Assembly: GCF_020169335.1 (NCBI RefSeq)
Contig: NZ_JAIEZN010000001.1
Location: 1,195,426-1,259,425, forward strand
Reading direction: 5' to 3'
DNA length: 64,000 nucleotides
Origin: Devosia aquimaris
GTDB lineage: Bacteria > Pseudomonadota > Alphaproteobacteria > Rhizobiales > Devosiaceae
The stretch's first letter is position 1; each line of letters begins with the position of its first letter. A model generated the notes under the pieces. That model did no database searches. It was not told the DNA's origin and saw nothing but the letters and a program-made list of their open reading frames with translations. The translations under genes were made by a program, and so were the position numbers. This document shows positions 53,341 through 63,009 of this stretch, one piece after another.

Positions 53341-54027
53341 ATGCTCGATACGCTTTCCGCCAGACAGGCCCGCTTCATCACCTTTGAGGGTGGCGAAGGC
53401 GTCGGCAAATCCACCCAGGTCAAACGCCTGCAGCAGAACCTGCAACGCCATGCCGTCGAGGTGGTGCGCACGCGCGAACCCGGCGGTACGCCCAAGGCCG
53501 AAGCCATCCGCTCCTTCATCCTGCAGGGGCGATCGGAAAGCTGGGGGGCAGGGGGCGAAGCTGTGCTGTTCGCCGCGGCCCGGCTCGACCATGTCACCCA
53601 GTTGATTGCGCCGAACCTGGCCAATGGCACCTGGGTGCTGTCGGACCGCTTTCATGACTCGACCCGGGCCTATCAGGGCCTGACCGGCGGCGTAGCGCCC
53701 AGGCTGATCGCTGCGCTCGAGGAGCTGGCGCTCAACGGCCATACCCCGGACCTGACGCTGGTGCTCGACATGGATCCTGAAAAGGCCTTCAAGCGCGTGG
53801 CCGAGCGCGCCATCGAGGACGGGCTGGCCCAGACTGGCGACCGCTTTGAAAAGGAAGAGCTGGACTGGCACATGCGGCTTCGCGAAGGCTTCCTGGCCAT
53901 CGCCCGCGACAACCCCGACCGCTGCGTGGTGCTCTCGGCCGATCAGTCGCCGGAGGCGCTGGAAGCCGCCATCTGGGACGTGGTCAGCCAGCGCTTTCCC
54001 GAACTGCTGGGCGGACAGCCGACGTGA
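53341..54027 (+). CDS. tmk: Thymidylate kinase
   Basis: A 228-residue kinase making dTDP from dTMP. P-loop FEGGEGVGKSTQ, the DR(F/Y)H motif SDRFHDSTRAYQG and TREPGGTPKAE are present. Followed by holB with a four-base GTGA overlap, the usual pair. Confidence 0.95.
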   Translation: MLDTLSARQARFITFEGGEGVGKSTQVKRLQQNLQRHAVEVVRTREPGGTPKAEAIRSFILQGRSESWGAGGEAVLFAAARLDHVTQLIAPNLANGTWVLSDRFHDSTRAYQGLTGGVAPRLIAALEELALNGHTPDLTLVLDMDPEKAFKRVAERAIEDGLAQTGDRFEKEELDWHMRLREGFLAIARDNPDRCVVLSADQSPEALEAAIWDVVSQRFPELLGGQPT

Positions 54028-55052
54028 GTGATCCCAACGCCCTGGCCGGCGTGCTGCCGCCCGAACAGCGGCAGCAGGCACGTGGTCATGATGCGGCACG
54101 CACCGCCATCTTTGCGCAGATCAGTGGTCGCCGCCTGCCGGGCGCCATCCTGCTGCACGGGCCGCAGGGCATCGGCAAGGCCACCTTTGCCTTCGAGCTG
54201 GCCGCCGCCATTCTGACAGCGACGGGTGACGAGGATGCCCATCGCGTGCATCAACAGGTCGCCGCGCTCTCCCACCCCAATGTCTTCCTGCTGCGCCGGC
54301 AGCCCAAGGACGCCAAGGGCTACTACACCGTCATCCGCGTCGAGGACGTACGCGACCTGCGCGACAGCCTGCACCATACCCGTGGTCGGGCCGGCCACCG
54401 CGTCGCTATCATCGACAGCATTGATGACTGCAATCCCTCCGCCGCCAATGCGCTGCTCAAGACGCTCGAAGAGCCGCCGGCCGATACCACCTTCCTGCTG
54501 GTGTCACATCGCCCGGGCCAACTGCTGCCCACCATCAAGTCACGCTGCCACAATCTGGCGCTGCGCCCGATTGCCGATGGCGATGTGCGCGACATTCTGC
54601 TTGAGCATGATGCGGCGCTGGGCGCCGAGGCGCTGACCCGCGCCATTGGCCTTGCCGGTGGTCGCCCACGCCGGGCCTTTGAGACATTGGCGCTGGATGC
54701 CGACTCCACCCTGGGGGCGCTGCAGGCCTGGCTGGCCAATCCGGCTGCGCATGCGCCGGCGGTGTCGCTGCAACTGGCCGAGGCGCTGGGCGCCGACAGC
54801 CAGAGCCCCGAGCTGTCTTTCGCCCGCGAAATGCTGGACGACTGGATTGCCGATGAGGCGCGCAACGCCGCCATGCAGCCCGGCGCCAGGATGCGTCTTG
54901 CCTCTGCCAATGAGCTATGGGACAAGGCTCACGCCCTGCTCGCCGACGCCGACAGCATCAATCTGGATATGAAACAGACGCTGGTCGCCATCCTCGATGC
55001 GATCAGAAAGCATGTATCGTCGACCGCCCCTGTTTCCGCTGAGTTCTCATGA
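54024..55052 (+). CDS. holB: DNA polymerase III subunit delta'
   Basis: A 342-residue clamp-loader subunit. [18 protein letters not shown] gives the P-loop position, and the SRC motif lies in [52 protein letters not shown] is typical of delta'. GTG start overlaps tmk and the stop overlaps metG. Confidence 0.92.
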   Translation: MSDPNALAGVLPPEQRQQARGHDAARTAIFAQISGRRLPGAILLHGPQGIGKATFAFELAAAILTATGDEDAHRVHQQVAALSHPNVFLLRRQPKDAKGYYTVIRVEDVRDLRDSLHHTRGRAGHRVAIIDSIDDCNPSAANALLKTLEEPPADTTFLLVSHRPGQLLPTIKSRCHNLALRPIADGDVRDILLEHDAALGAEALTRAIGLAGGRPRRAFETLALDADSTLGALQAWLANPAAHAPAVSLQLAEALGADSQSPELSFAREMLDDWIADEARNAAMQPGARMRLASANELWDKAHALLADADSINLDMKQTLVAILDAIRKHVSSTAPVSAEFS

Positions 55053-56599
55053 CCGCCAAGCCCTTCTACGTCACCACGGCAATCTCCTATCCCAATGGCG
55101 CGCCTCACATCGGGCATGCCTATGAGATGATTGCGACCGACGCGATTGCGCGCTGGAAGCGGCTGGAAGGTCGCGAGGTCTATTTCCTCACCGGCACGGA
55201 CGAGCACGGCATCAAAATGGTGCAGACCGCGGCCGCCCAGGGGGTCACCCCGCGCGAGTTGGCTGATCGCAATGCTGCCGAGTTCCGCCGCCTGGCTGAA
55301 GCGCTCGACATCTCCAATGATGATTTCATCCGTACCACCGAGCCGCGTCACCATGACTCGGCCCAAGCCATCTGGAAGAAGATGGCTGCCAACAACAATG
55401 GCGACATTTTCCAGTCCACCTACAAGGGCTGGTATTCGGTGCGCGACGAGGCCTATTTCGACGAGGAAGAGCTGACCGAAAAGGACGGCAAGAAATTTGC
55501 CCCCACCGGCGCCGAGGTTAATTGGGTGGAAGAGCCCACCTATTTCTTCCGCCTGTCAGCCTATCAGCAGAAACTGCTCGACCTCTACGAGTCCAATCCT
55601 GACTTCATCGCGCCCAAGGAGCGGCGCAATGAGATCATTTCCTTCGTCAAGAGTGGGCTCAAGGACCTGTCGGTCTCCCGTACCACCTTCGACTGGGGCA
55701 TTCCCGTGCCGGACGCACCGGGTCATGTGATGTATGTCTGGGTCGATGCCCTGACCAATTACATCACCGGCGTGGGCTATCCCGACACCGACAATCCGCT
55801 GTTCAAGAAGTTCTGGCCGGCAGACCTGCATGTCATCGGCAAGGACATCATCCGCTTCCATACCGTCTATTGGCCCGCCTTCCTGATGAGCGCCGGCATT
55901 GAAGTGCAGCATCGCGTGTTTGCCCATGGCTTTCTGACCGTGGACGGCCAGAAGATGAGCAAGTCCCTTGGCAATGTCATCGACCCCTTTGCCCTGATCG
56001 AAGAGTTCGGCACTGACGCGGCGCGCTACTTCTTCCTGCGCGAAGTCTCCTTCGGCAATGATGGCGACTACAGCCATGACAAGCTGGTGCTGCGCGTCAA
56101 TGCTGACCTGGCCAATAACCTGGGCAACCTGGCACAGCGCTCGCTGTCGATGATCAACAAGAACTGCGACGCCAAGGTGCCCCAGCCCGGCGCGCTGACC
56201 GAAGCCGACCAGGCCATGATCGCCGAGGTCGACGAAGCCCTGGCCGCCGCACAGAAGGCCATGGACGAACAGCTGGTGCATGAGGCGAGCGGCGCCATCG
56301 TTGCCGCGCTGAGCTCGGCCAATAACTACTTTGCCGGCCAGGAACCCTGGGCGCTCAAGAAGACCGATCCCGATCGCATGGCTACCGTCCTCTATGTGAC
56401 GGCCGACACCGTGCGGCGCCTGACCATCCCGATGCAGGCCTTTGTTCCGGCTTCCGCCGCGCGCCTGCTGGACCAGCTGGCTGTTCCGGCCGATCAGCGC
56501 GGGCTGGGCGACGCTACAGAGGCCAATCGCCTGGTGCCGGGCACCGATCTGCCCGTGCCTCAGGGCGTCTTTGCCCGCCTCGAACGCAAGGCCGAATAG
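55049..56599 (+). CDS. metG: Methionyl-tRNA synthetase
   Basis: A 516-residue class I synthetase: HIGH motif [14 protein letters not shown] motif [13 protein letters not shown]. It lacks the zinc-knuckle CxxC pairs and the C-terminal tRNA-binding (EMAP) extension, so it belongs to the short MetRS1 type. Overlaps holB by four bases. Confidence 0.96.
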   Translation: MTAKPFYVTTAISYPNGAPHIGHAYEMIATDAIARWKRLEGREVYFLTGTDEHGIKMVQTAAAQGVTPRELADRNAAEFRRLAEALDISNDDFIRTTEPRHHDSAQAIWKKMAANNNGDIFQSTYKGWYSVRDEAYFDEEELTEKDGKKFAPTGAEVNWVEEPTYFFRLSAYQQKLLDLYESNPDFIAPKERRNEIISFVKSGLKDLSVSRTTFDWGIPVPDAPGHVMYVWVDALTNYITGVGYPDTDNPLFKKFWPADLHVIGKDIIRFHTVYWPAFLMSAGIEVQHRVFAHGFLTVDGQKMSKSLGNVIDPFALIEEFGTDAARYFFLREVSFGNDGDYSHDKLVLRVNADLANNLGNLAQRSLSMINKNCDAKVPQPGALTEADQAMIAEVDEALAAAQKAMDEQLVHEASGAIVAALSSANNYFAGQEPWALKKTDPDRMATVLYVTADTVRRLTIPMQAFVPASAARLLDQLAVPADQRGLGDATEANRLVPGTDLPVPQGVFARLERKAE

Positions 56600-56601
56600 A
56601 C

Positions 56602-57381
56602 ATGCTGATCGACAGCCACTGCCACCTCGATTTCGAGGCCATGGCCAACGATCTCGACGGTGTGCTGGCCCGCGCAGCGGCCGCCGGCGTCTCCGGCGTG
56701 GTGACGATATCCACACATGTGGACAAGTTTTCCACATATGCCGCCATTGCCGATCGCTATCCCAATGTCTGGTGTTCGGTGGGGACTCATCCGCATCACG
56801 CCGATGCCGAATTGCATATCACTACGGATGATCTTGTCCGCCTAAGTGCCCACCCGCGCTGCGTTGCCATCGGCGAGGCGGGGCTCGACTACTTCTACGA
56901 CAACGCCCCACGCGAGGCGCAGGCGACGGGTCTGCGCCGTCATATTGCTGCCGCGCGCATCACCGGTCTTCCACTGGTTATCCACAGCCGCAAGTGCGAC
57001 GACGACATGGCCGCCATCCTGCGCGAGGAAACCGGGCAGGGGGCTTTCTCCTTCCTGCTGCATTGCTTCACGGCCGGCGTCGACCTGGCCCGCACCGCGC
57101 TGGAACTGGGCGGCTATATCTCCTTCTCCGGCATCATCACCTTCAAGAATGCCGAGGAGATCCGCGAGGTCGCCAAATTCGTGCCGGCCGACCGCTATCT
57201 GGTCGAGACCGATGCGCCCTATCTGGCGCCGATCCCGCATCGCGGCGCCTCCAACGAGCCGGCCTTCGTGCGCCACACCGCCGAAAAGCTCGCCGAAGTG
57301 CGCGGCATCAGCCTGGAGCAGCTCGGCGCCGAGACCACTGCCAATTTCGCCCGCCTCTTTTCCAAGACCGGGCTGGCCTGA
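56602..57381 (+). CDS. tatD: TatD-family metal-dependent deoxyribonuclease
   Basis: A 259-residue amidohydrolase-fold nuclease. Metal ligands: HCHLDF at the N-terminus, GEAGLDYFYDNAPREAQ (glutamate), VIHSRKCDDDM, LHCFTAG and ETDAPYLAPIPHRG near residue 200. Length is usual. Two bases after metG and three before the MBL gene, so operon continues. Confidence 0.93.
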   Translation: MLIDSHCHLDFEAMANDLDGVLARAAAAGVSGVVTISTHVDKFSTYAAIADRYPNVWCSVGTHPHHADAELHITTDDLVRLSAHPRCVAIGEAGLDYFYDNAPREAQATGLRRHIAAARITGLPLVIHSRKCDDDMAAILREETGQGAFSFLLHCFTAGVDLARTALELGGYISFSGIITFKNAEEIREVAKFVPADRYLVETDAPYLAPIPHRGASNEPAFVRHTAEKLAEVRGISLEQLGAETTANFARLFSKTGLA

Positions 57382-57384
57382 GCC

Positions 57385-58221
57385 ATGGCCGTGGCGCAGC
57401 GCATCATCGCCACCATTCTGGGCTGCGGCTCCTCGGGCGGCGTGCCGCGCATCGGCAATGACTGGGGCGCCTGTGATCCGCTCGAACCCCGCAACCGCCG
57501 CCGCCGCTGCGCGCTGCTGATCGAGGGCTGGACCGACGGCGTGGCAGAGCCCACGCGCGTGCTGATCGACACCGGCTGCGACCTGCGCGAACAGCTGCTG
57601 CACGCCGGCGTCGATCGCGTCGATGCCGTGCTCTATACCCATGAGCACGCTGACCACACCCATGGCATTGACGATCTGCGCGTGCTGGCGCTGCACAACC
57701 GGCGCCGCGTCGACGTCTATTTCACCCCGGCCTGTGGCGCGCGCCTGCGCGAGGCTTTTGGCTATTGCTTTGAATCACCGCCCGGCAGCGACTATCCGCC
57801 CATCCTGACCGCGCATGAGATCGCGCCCGGCGCGAAGCTCGAGATCGACGGCCCCGGCGGCACGCTTGAAGTCTCGGCCTTCCGCCAGGAACACGGCAAT
57901 ATAGACTCGCTGGGCTTCCGCATCGGCGGGCTGGCCTATTGCTGCGACCTCTCGGCCTTTCCGCCGGAGTCATTCGCCGACATCGACGGGCTCGACGTCT
58001 GGATCATCGATGCGCTGCGCCAGACGCCACATCCGAGCCATCTGAGCCTGGCCGAAACGTTGGACTGGATCAGCCGCTTCCCACCACGCCAGGCCGTGCT
58101 CACCGACATGCACATTGACCTCGACTATGCCACGCTCGACGCAGAAACGCCGGCGCATGTGACGCCGGCGTTTGATGGCATGCAGATCGATGTGGTGACC
58201 GGAACGATCCTCAACCGCTGA
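57385..58221 (+). CDS. Metallo-beta-lactamase-fold hydrolase (PhnP-like)
   Basis: A 278-residue enzyme with the HxHxDH motif in LYTHEHADHTHGIDDLR, an N-terminal LGCGSSGGVPRIG typical of PhnP/phosphodiesterase-type members and the late LTDMHIDLDY histidine. Likely acts on phosphodiesters of small molecules; substrate not determined. Common as the last gene of the metG-tatD run in this order. Confidence 0.85.
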   Translation: MAVAQRIIATILGCGSSGGVPRIGNDWGACDPLEPRNRRRRCALLIEGWTDGVAEPTRVLIDTGCDLREQLLHAGVDRVDAVLYTHEHADHTHGIDDLRVLALHNRRRVDVYFTPACGARLREAFGYCFESPPGSDYPPILTAHEIAPGAKLEIDGPGGTLEVSAFRQEHGNIDSLGFRIGGLAYCCDLSAFPPESFADIDGLDVWIIDALRQTPHPSHLSLAETLDWISRFPPRQAVLTDMHIDLDYATLDAETPAHVTPAFDGMQIDVVTGTILNR

Positions 58222-58254
58222 GCACTCGCTGCTCCTTGCGGAAGCGAGTGCTCA
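58219..58254. terminator. Bidirectional terminator hairpin
   Basis: Twelve-base perfect arms TGAGCACTCGCT and AGCGAGTGCTCA around a 12-base loop. The first arm includes the MBL stop codon and the hairpin ends 10 bases before the stop of the converging LLM gene. Confidence 0.75.
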
Positions 58255-58264
58255 AAGCCCAGCC

Positions 58265-59266
58265 TTACCGGAACGCCGGGATGACGTGGCGGCCGTAGCC
58301 GGCGATGATTTCTTCTTCGTCGCCGCTGTCGAGATAGATGTTGAACTGGGTGACGCCCGCCGCCTTGAGGGCATGCATCTTGGCGATGTGCTCATCCGGC
58401 TCGCCCAGCACGCAGAAATTCTCCACCACATCTGGCGTGATGAAGTCGAGGAACGGGTTATCCGCCTGGCCGTGCTTGGAGTAATCGTAACCGCGGCGTT
58501 TCTCGATATAGCTGGTCAGGCTCGCCGGCACCTTGTCGCTGTCAGCGCCGTATTTCTCAACAATATCAGCCACATGATTGCCCACCATGGCGGGGAACCA
58601 CTTGGTCGCCTCGATGGCGCGGGCCTTGTCGCCGAAATAGGCGGGCGCGGCGGCCATGGATCGATAGTTGCTCATGTCGCGGCCAGCAGCCTTGCCGGCG
58701 TCAATGCACTGGTCGGTGAACCACTTGCACAGGCCCGGATCGGCCAGCTGCAGCACCACGCCGTCGGCATGTTCGCCAGCGGTCTTGAGCGCCAGCGGGC
58801 CATAGGCGGCGATCCAGCTGGGCATGTCATGGCCAACGGCCCAGGGGAACTTCACCGGCTCGTCGATCTCGCCATAGGTGACTTCCTCGCCGCGCACCAT
58901 GGCGCGGGTCTTGTGGATGAATTCGGCCACCCGGGCCAGGGTCGCCGGCTTCTTGCCCATCACCCGGCGCGAGCTGTCGCCACGGCCGACGGCAAGGTCA
59001 AAGCGGCCGCCACTCTGCTTGGCGAGCGAGCCGAACAGCGAGGCCGCCACCGACCAGTCACGCACGTCCGGATTGGTCACCAGCGGGCCAAAGCGCATGT
59101 CCTTGGTGTGCTCCATGCACATGGCAATGGCCGCGTAGCAGTCGCGCCACAGGATGTGGGAGTCATAGAACCAGCAATAGCTGAAGCCCGCATATTCCGC
59201 CGCGCGCACCAGATAGCGGGCGCGTTCCGCTTCGATAAAGCCCTTGAAGGTGATGCCGAATTCCAT
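58265..59266 (-). CDS. LLM-class flavin/F420-dependent oxidoreductase
   Basis: A 333-residue bacterial-luciferase-like barrel (MEFGITFKGFIEAERARYLVRAAEYAGFSYCWFYDSH, then RFDLAVGRGDSSRRVMG, PVYIAA-type PSWIAAYGPLALKTAGEHADGVVLQ). It resembles the putative F420-using CPS_4043-type group, but some members of that group occur in species without F420, so cofactor is not certain from sequence alone. The neighbouring cofE, fgd and F420-0 transporter make F420 likely. Start 59266 chosen for the typical MEFGITF N-terminus. A palindromic operator 29 bases upstream suggests its own promoter. Confidence 0.8.
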   Translation of the reverse strand: MEFGITFKGFIEAERARYLVRAAEYAGFSYCWFYDSHILWRDCYAAIAMCMEHTKDMRFGPLVTNPDVRDWSVAASLFGSLAKQSGGRFDLAVGRGDSSRRVMGKKPATLARVAEFIHKTRAMVRGEEVTYGEIDEPVKFPWAVGHDMPSWIAAYGPLALKTAGEHADGVVLQLADPGLCKWFTDQCIDAGKAAGRDMSNYRSMAAAPAYFGDKARAIEATKWFPAMVGNHVADIVEKYGADSDKVPASLTSYIEKRRGYDYSKHGQADNPFLDFITPDVVENFCVLGEPDEHIAKMHALKAAGVTQFNIYLDSGDEEEIIAGYGRHVIPAFR

Positions 59267-59294
59267 GATGCGTTCCGTCTCCCCGTGCCGCAGC

Positions 59295-59318
59295 AAATTT
59301 GACCAGTCGATCAAATTT
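59295..59318 (-). promoter_or_regulatory. Palindromic operator before the LLM gene
   Basis: Eight-base arms AAATTTGA and TCAAATTT separated by CCAGTCGA, in the 88-base gap between the ATPase gene and the LLM gene. The pattern TTTGA-CCAGTCGA-TCAAA is of the kind bound by TetR-type repressors. Suggests separate, inducer-controlled expression of the LLM oxidoreductase. Confidence 0.6.
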
Positions 59319-59354
59319 TTGGTCGTGCCCGGCGCCAATGTCAATCGCCTTTGC

Positions 59355-60155
59355 TCAACGCGCGTCGGCCAACACCGGGCCATCATAGGCAATGAGCGGT
59401 CGCCCGCTGGCCGGATGCGTCAGTACGCTGGCGCTGACGCCATAGACCGATCGCAACAGGGCAGGGGTCAGCACGGTTTCGGGCGTCCCCTGGGCCACCA
59501 TCCGACCACCGGCCAGCACGATCAACTCGTCACAAAAGCTGGCCGCCAGATTGAGATCATGGATGGCCAGCAGCACCGTGGCGCCGGCCCGGGCCCGCTG
59601 CCGCAGCAGTTCGAGAATGGCAAACTGGGCATGGATATCGAGGTGATTTGTGGGCTCGTCCAGCAGCAGGAGCTGCGGCTCTTGCGCCAGGGCACGCGCC
59701 ACATGCAGCCGCTGCTGCTCGCCACCGGAGAGGCTTTGATAGGCACGCGCCCCCAGAGGCGCCATGCCGACCGCTGCAAGAGCCGCGTCCACGGCGGCAT
59801 CATCCTCGGGGGAGGGGGCCGACTGCCAGACGGACTGGAAGGGTATGCGCCCCAGCTGCACCACCTCACGGGCGCTGAGATGCACCTCGGCCAGGCCGCT
59901 CTGCTCCACTAGCGCCGAAATCCGCGCCCGCGCCCGCCGCGGCATAGTCGGGAGGTCTACGCTTTTGAAGCGGATAGACCCATGGTCGAGCGGGACCAGC
60001 GCCAGGGCCGCCTTGAGGAGGCTCGACTTGCCGGCGCCATTGGGACCGATGAGCCCTGTCAGCCGCCCGGCTTCGGCGCCACAGTTGACGCCATCGAGCA
60101 GCACAGCCGAACCGGCGCGCACACAAACATCGGAGAAGACAAGGCCCGCGTTCAT
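59355..60155 (-). CDS. Putative F420-0 ABC transporter, ATP-binding protein
   Basis: A 266-residue FecE/BtuD-like ATPase: Walker A GPNGAGKS (37-44), Q-loop Gln85, signature LSGGEQ (142-147) and Walker B with Asp166-Glu167 (LLLLDEPTNHLDIH). By itself it would pass for an iron-siderophore or B12 ATPase. Its overlap (ATGA) with the permease and position after cofE identify the cassette with the actinobacterial set proposed to import F420-0. Specificity is therefore inferred from context. Confidence 0.72.
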   Translation of the reverse strand: MNAGLVFSDVCVRAGSAVLLDGVNCGAEAGRLTGLIGPNGAGKSSLLKAALALVPLDHGSIRFKSVDLPTMPRRARARISALVEQSGLAEVHLSAREVVQLGRIPFQSVWQSAPSPEDDAAVDAALAAVGMAPLGARAYQSLSGGEQQRLHVARALAQEPQLLLLDEPTNHLDIHAQFAILELLRQRARAGATVLLAIHDLNLAASFCDELIVLAGGRMVAQGTPETVLTPALLRSVYGVSASVLTHPASGRPLIAYDGPVLADAR

Positions 60156-61171
60156 GTGACCCGCCGATAGCGCAGGAGGACGAGCAGGAAGATCGGCGCG
60201 CCCAGCAGCGCCGTGATGATGCCGACGGGCAGTTCGCGCGGGGCGAAGAGGCTGCGCGCCGCCGTATCGGTCCACACCATAAAGCTTGCGCCCACCAGCA
60301 TGGCGACGGGCAGCATGACGCGGTGGCGCGAGCCAGTGGCCAGCCGCACCACATGCGGCACGATGAGCCCGACAAAGCCGATGGCCCCGCCGACGGCGAC
60401 CAGCGATCCCGTGAGCAGCGCCGTAGCGCCCAGCAGAAGCCAGCGCAGGCGCGCGACATCGACGCCCAGCGTCGCCGCCGCCGCATCGCCAAAGGCAAAG
60501 GCATCAAGCGCCCGGCCGGCAAAAAGCATGGGCACCCCGAGCACAAGGACAGCCGCCAGCACCACGCCGGCGTCGGCCCATCCGGAGCCGCTGAGCGAGC
60601 CCATCAGCCAGCTCAGGATCTCGCGGTAGGAATCCCCGGTTGCCGACCAGAAGATGAGAAAGGATGTGGCGGCCGACATCAGCGCCGAAATCGCAATGCC
60701 CGAGAGGATCGCCCGCGACGGCGTGGCGCCGCCGAGCAGTCTGGTGATCAGCAGCGTCAGCGCCATGGCCGCTCCGGCACCAGCAAAGGCGCCCAACGGC
60801 ATCAGCAGCGCCGCGCCGATCAGGAGGAAGACAACCGCGCCCAAAGCCGCGCCGGAGGAAAGGCCGAGGAGGTACGGATCAGCCAGCGGATTGCGCGTCA
60901 GCGCCTGCATGATTGCGCCGCAGAGTGCCAGCCCCGCACCAATGCCGGCCGCGACCAGCACGCGCGGCAGGCGCAGATCCCAGATGATGGCGTCGCGCAA
61001 CCGCGTCACCGGCACCTCGCCGGGCAGGCCCAGATGATGGGCAATGGTCTGCCACACCTCGGTGGCAGCGATGTCGGCGGGACCAAGGGTCACCGCCAAC
61101 ACCAGGCTCAGGGCCAGCAGCGCCCACAAGGCGCCATTCAGCGCACGTTGCGGACCCCGGTTCAGGCTCAC
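60152..61171 (-). CDS. Putative F420-0 ABC transporter, permease
   Basis: A 339-residue FecCD/BtuC-type permease with about ten membrane helices (LWALLALSLVLAVTLG first; QALTRNPLADPYLLGLSSGAALG is the family hallmark; FVGLIVPHVVRLATG; MPVGIITALLGAPIFL analogue near the end). GTG start overlaps the binding-protein stop by four bases. It forms a homodimer pore in the inner membrane. Substrate assignment to F420-0 rests on neighbours. Confidence 0.72.
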   Translation of the reverse strand: MSLNRGPQRALNGALWALLALSLVLAVTLGPADIAATEVWQTIAHHLGLPGEVPVTRLRDAIIWDLRLPRVLVAAGIGAGLALCGAIMQALTRNPLADPYLLGLSSGAALGAVVFLLIGAALLMPLGAFAGAGAAMALTLLITRLLGGATPSRAILSGIAISALMSAATSFLIFWSATGDSYREILSWLMGSLSGSGWADAGVVLAAVLVLGVPMLFAGRALDAFAFGDAAAATLGVDVARLRWLLLGATALLTGSLVAVGGAIGFVGLIVPHVVRLATGSRHRVMLPVAMLVGASFMVWTDTAARSLFAPRELPVGIITALLGAPIFLLVLLRYRRVT

Positions 61172-62115
61172 GGCGTAAAGGTCAGCGCGGCCAGCTGCGC
61201 CGCCATGTCGACGGTGGCGGGCACATTGCGCACACCGGCTTCCGAGGCCGGGAAGGGCACCACGAGGTAGCGCTGGTTGACCACGGCATCGAGCTTGCTG
61301 GTGACCGGGTTTTCCGCCAGCAGCTTCTTCTTCTGCGCGGCCGAGTTCCAGGCGGCATCGACCAGCACGATCACATCGGGATTGGCATCGACTATGGCTT
61401 CCCAGCTGCTGGCGAACCAGCCGTCATCGACATCGGCGAAGATATTGGTAAGGCCGAGCGCCTCCATGATCATGGCCGGGGCATTGCTGCCGGCGCCGAC
61501 ATAGGGCGCCTTGGTGCCCGAGGAATACCACACGGCGGTGAGCCCGCGCGTATCGGCGGTGACACCGCCCAGGGCCGTGCGTTGTTCTGCGATCAGGGTG
61601 TCGGCCGCAGCGCTGGCGTCAAAAATGGTGCCGATCTCGGCAATCTCGGCAAAGACGCCATCAAAGGTCAGCTTGGCCGGCTTGATCGAACGGCAAGCGG
61701 CAGGCGCGACATAGCTGGCAACGCCGAGATCCATCAGGCTCTGCCGTTCACCGGCGCCATCGGCGGCAAAATTGCTCTCCCAACCGCCATAGACCAGGTC
61801 GGGCTCGGCCTCGAGCACCACTTCCTGGGATGGCACCTTGTCGGCCAGCACGGGCAAGCCGGCAGCAGTAGCGGTCCAGGGCTCGGGCGCCGGATCGTCC
61901 TGGAAGCCGACGCCGACGATGCGGTCGGCCAGGCCCAGGGCCAGCAGCATTTCGGTGGTGGACGACTTTATCGTCACCACGCGCTTGGGCGCGGCGGCGA
62001 AACTGACCGACACGCCGCAATTGTCGACGGTCAGCGGATAGCTGGTCTCGGCTAATGCGGCTGTGCTCGTCAACGCGGCGAGAGCAAGGGCTAAAAGGGC
62101 ACGGGAGGCGCGCAT
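61168..62115 (-). CDS. Putative F420-0 ABC transporter, periplasmic binding protein
   Basis: A 315-residue class III (BtuF/FhuD-like) binding protein with signal peptide (MRASRALLALALAALTSTAALA). Core: PKRVVTIKSSTTEMLLALGLADRIVGVGF, then VPSQEVVLEAEPDLVYGGWESNF and WYSSGTKAPYVGAGSNAPAMIMEALGLTN. The start ATG lies four bases after the cofE stop, with AGGA inside the cofE end as ribosome site. This protein, permease and ATPase form the three-gene cassette that TIGRFAM describes as a proposed F420-0 transporter in actinobacteria; a B12 or siderophore function is the main alternative. Confidence 0.72.
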   Translation of the reverse strand: MRASRALLALALAALTSTAALAETSYPLTVDNCGVSVSFAAAPKRVVTIKSSTTEMLLALGLADRIVGVGFQDDPAPEPWTATAAGLPVLADKVPSQEVVLEAEPDLVYGGWESNFAADGAGERQSLMDLGVASYVAPAACRSIKPAKLTFDGVFAEIAEIGTIFDASAAADTLIAEQRTALGGVTADTRGLTAVWYSSGTKAPYVGAGSNAPAMIMEALGLTNIFADVDDGWFASSWEAIVDANPDVIVLVDAAWNSAAQKKKLLAENPVTSKLDAVVNQRYLVVPFPASEAGVRNVPATVDMAAQLAALTFTP

Positions 62116-62119
62116 GGAA

Positions 62120-62956
62120 TCAATCCTGATGCTGGGCTTGGGGTGGGGAAACGGCCGGCGCATCGTCGCGCCTCTCTGCCTGGGCGGCGGCATAGCCCAG
62201 GCGATAGGCCTCGGCGGAGCCAAAGCGGAACATGTCATCTTCCACCGAGCGCACCAGCGTGCGGGCGCCGGGCGCGTCGATATCGACCACCAGCCGGTCC
62301 AGCCCGCGCACAATGGCGACCGGAATGCCGCTGGCCTTGCCCTTGACCAGGTCTGCGGCGCCAGCCAGCTCATCGGCCAGCACGGTTATGGTCACCTGCA
62401 GCGGCCTGCCATTGGCATCGACGCCGCCGCGCATGTCGTCGGTGACGATGACACCGGCAGCGCCGATCGCCACATCGGTCTGCCCGACGCGCCAGGGGCG
62501 CCCGAAGGTGTCGGTGATGATGATGCCCAGTCGCAGGCCGAGCGCGTCCCGCAGGCCGGCGCAGAGCTGGCGCGCGGAGAGATCGGGATCCTCAGGCAGG
62601 CGCAGCGCCACGCCGTCGGGCACATTGGAGGTATCGATGCCGGCGGCAGCCATCACCAGGCCCTGGCGGGTCTCGACGATCTGCGTCACGCCACCCGGAT
62701 GCACGCGCTCGGCCACCACGCGCACGGTATCAAGCGCAATGGCCTTATCCCGATCGGCAACCGGCACCTGGCGTCCCTCGGCCTTGGAGACAATCTTGCT
62801 GGTGACCACCAGAATATCGCCGTCGCGCAAGGCGCTCTCGGCATCCTCAAGCGCCTGACGCGCCACAGCATCGGCAATCATCGAGACCAGATCATCGCCG
62901 GCCGCGATTTCGGGCAGTCCGGTCAGGCCCCAGACGGAAAAGCGTGGCAAACTCAT
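62120..62956 (-). CDS. cofE: Coenzyme F420-0:L-glutamate ligase
   Basis: A 278-residue stand-alone CofE, which adds gamma-linked glutamates to F420-0 in the cytoplasm with GTP. Family motifs: [12 protein letters not shown] (51-62), [21 protein letters not shown] (148-168) and [11 protein letters not shown]. Unlike the mycobacterial FbiB, there is no C-terminal nitroreductase domain. I chose the ATG at 62956 ([10 protein letters not shown]); a TTG six bases upstream is possible. Followed at four bases by the transporter binding protein and preceded at 53 bases by fgd. Confidence 0.93.
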   Translation of the reverse strand: MSLPRFSVWGLTGLPEIAAGDDLVSMIADAVARQALEDAESALRDGDILVVTSKIVSKAEGRQVPVADRDKAIALDTVRVVAERVHPGGVTQIVETRQGLVMAAAGIDTSNVPDGVALRLPEDPDLSARQLCAGLRDALGLRLGIIITDTFGRPWRVGQTDVAIGAAGVIVTDDMRGGVDANGRPLQVTITVLADELAGAADLVKGKASGIPVAIVRGLDRLVVDIDAPGARTLVRSVEDDMFRFGSAEAYRLGYAAAQAERRDDAPAVSPPQAQHQD

Positions 62957-63009
62957 TGGCAATCGTCCGTGCGTGGCTGGCAGATGGGGCAGGGGGCCTG
63001 TTCCCGGCG

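Noticed and set aside
59355-62115. Vitamin B12 (BtuFCD) or siderophore importer
   Set aside because: Protein family fits, but coupling to cofE and fgd points to F420-0. Kept as the alternative, not as the call.
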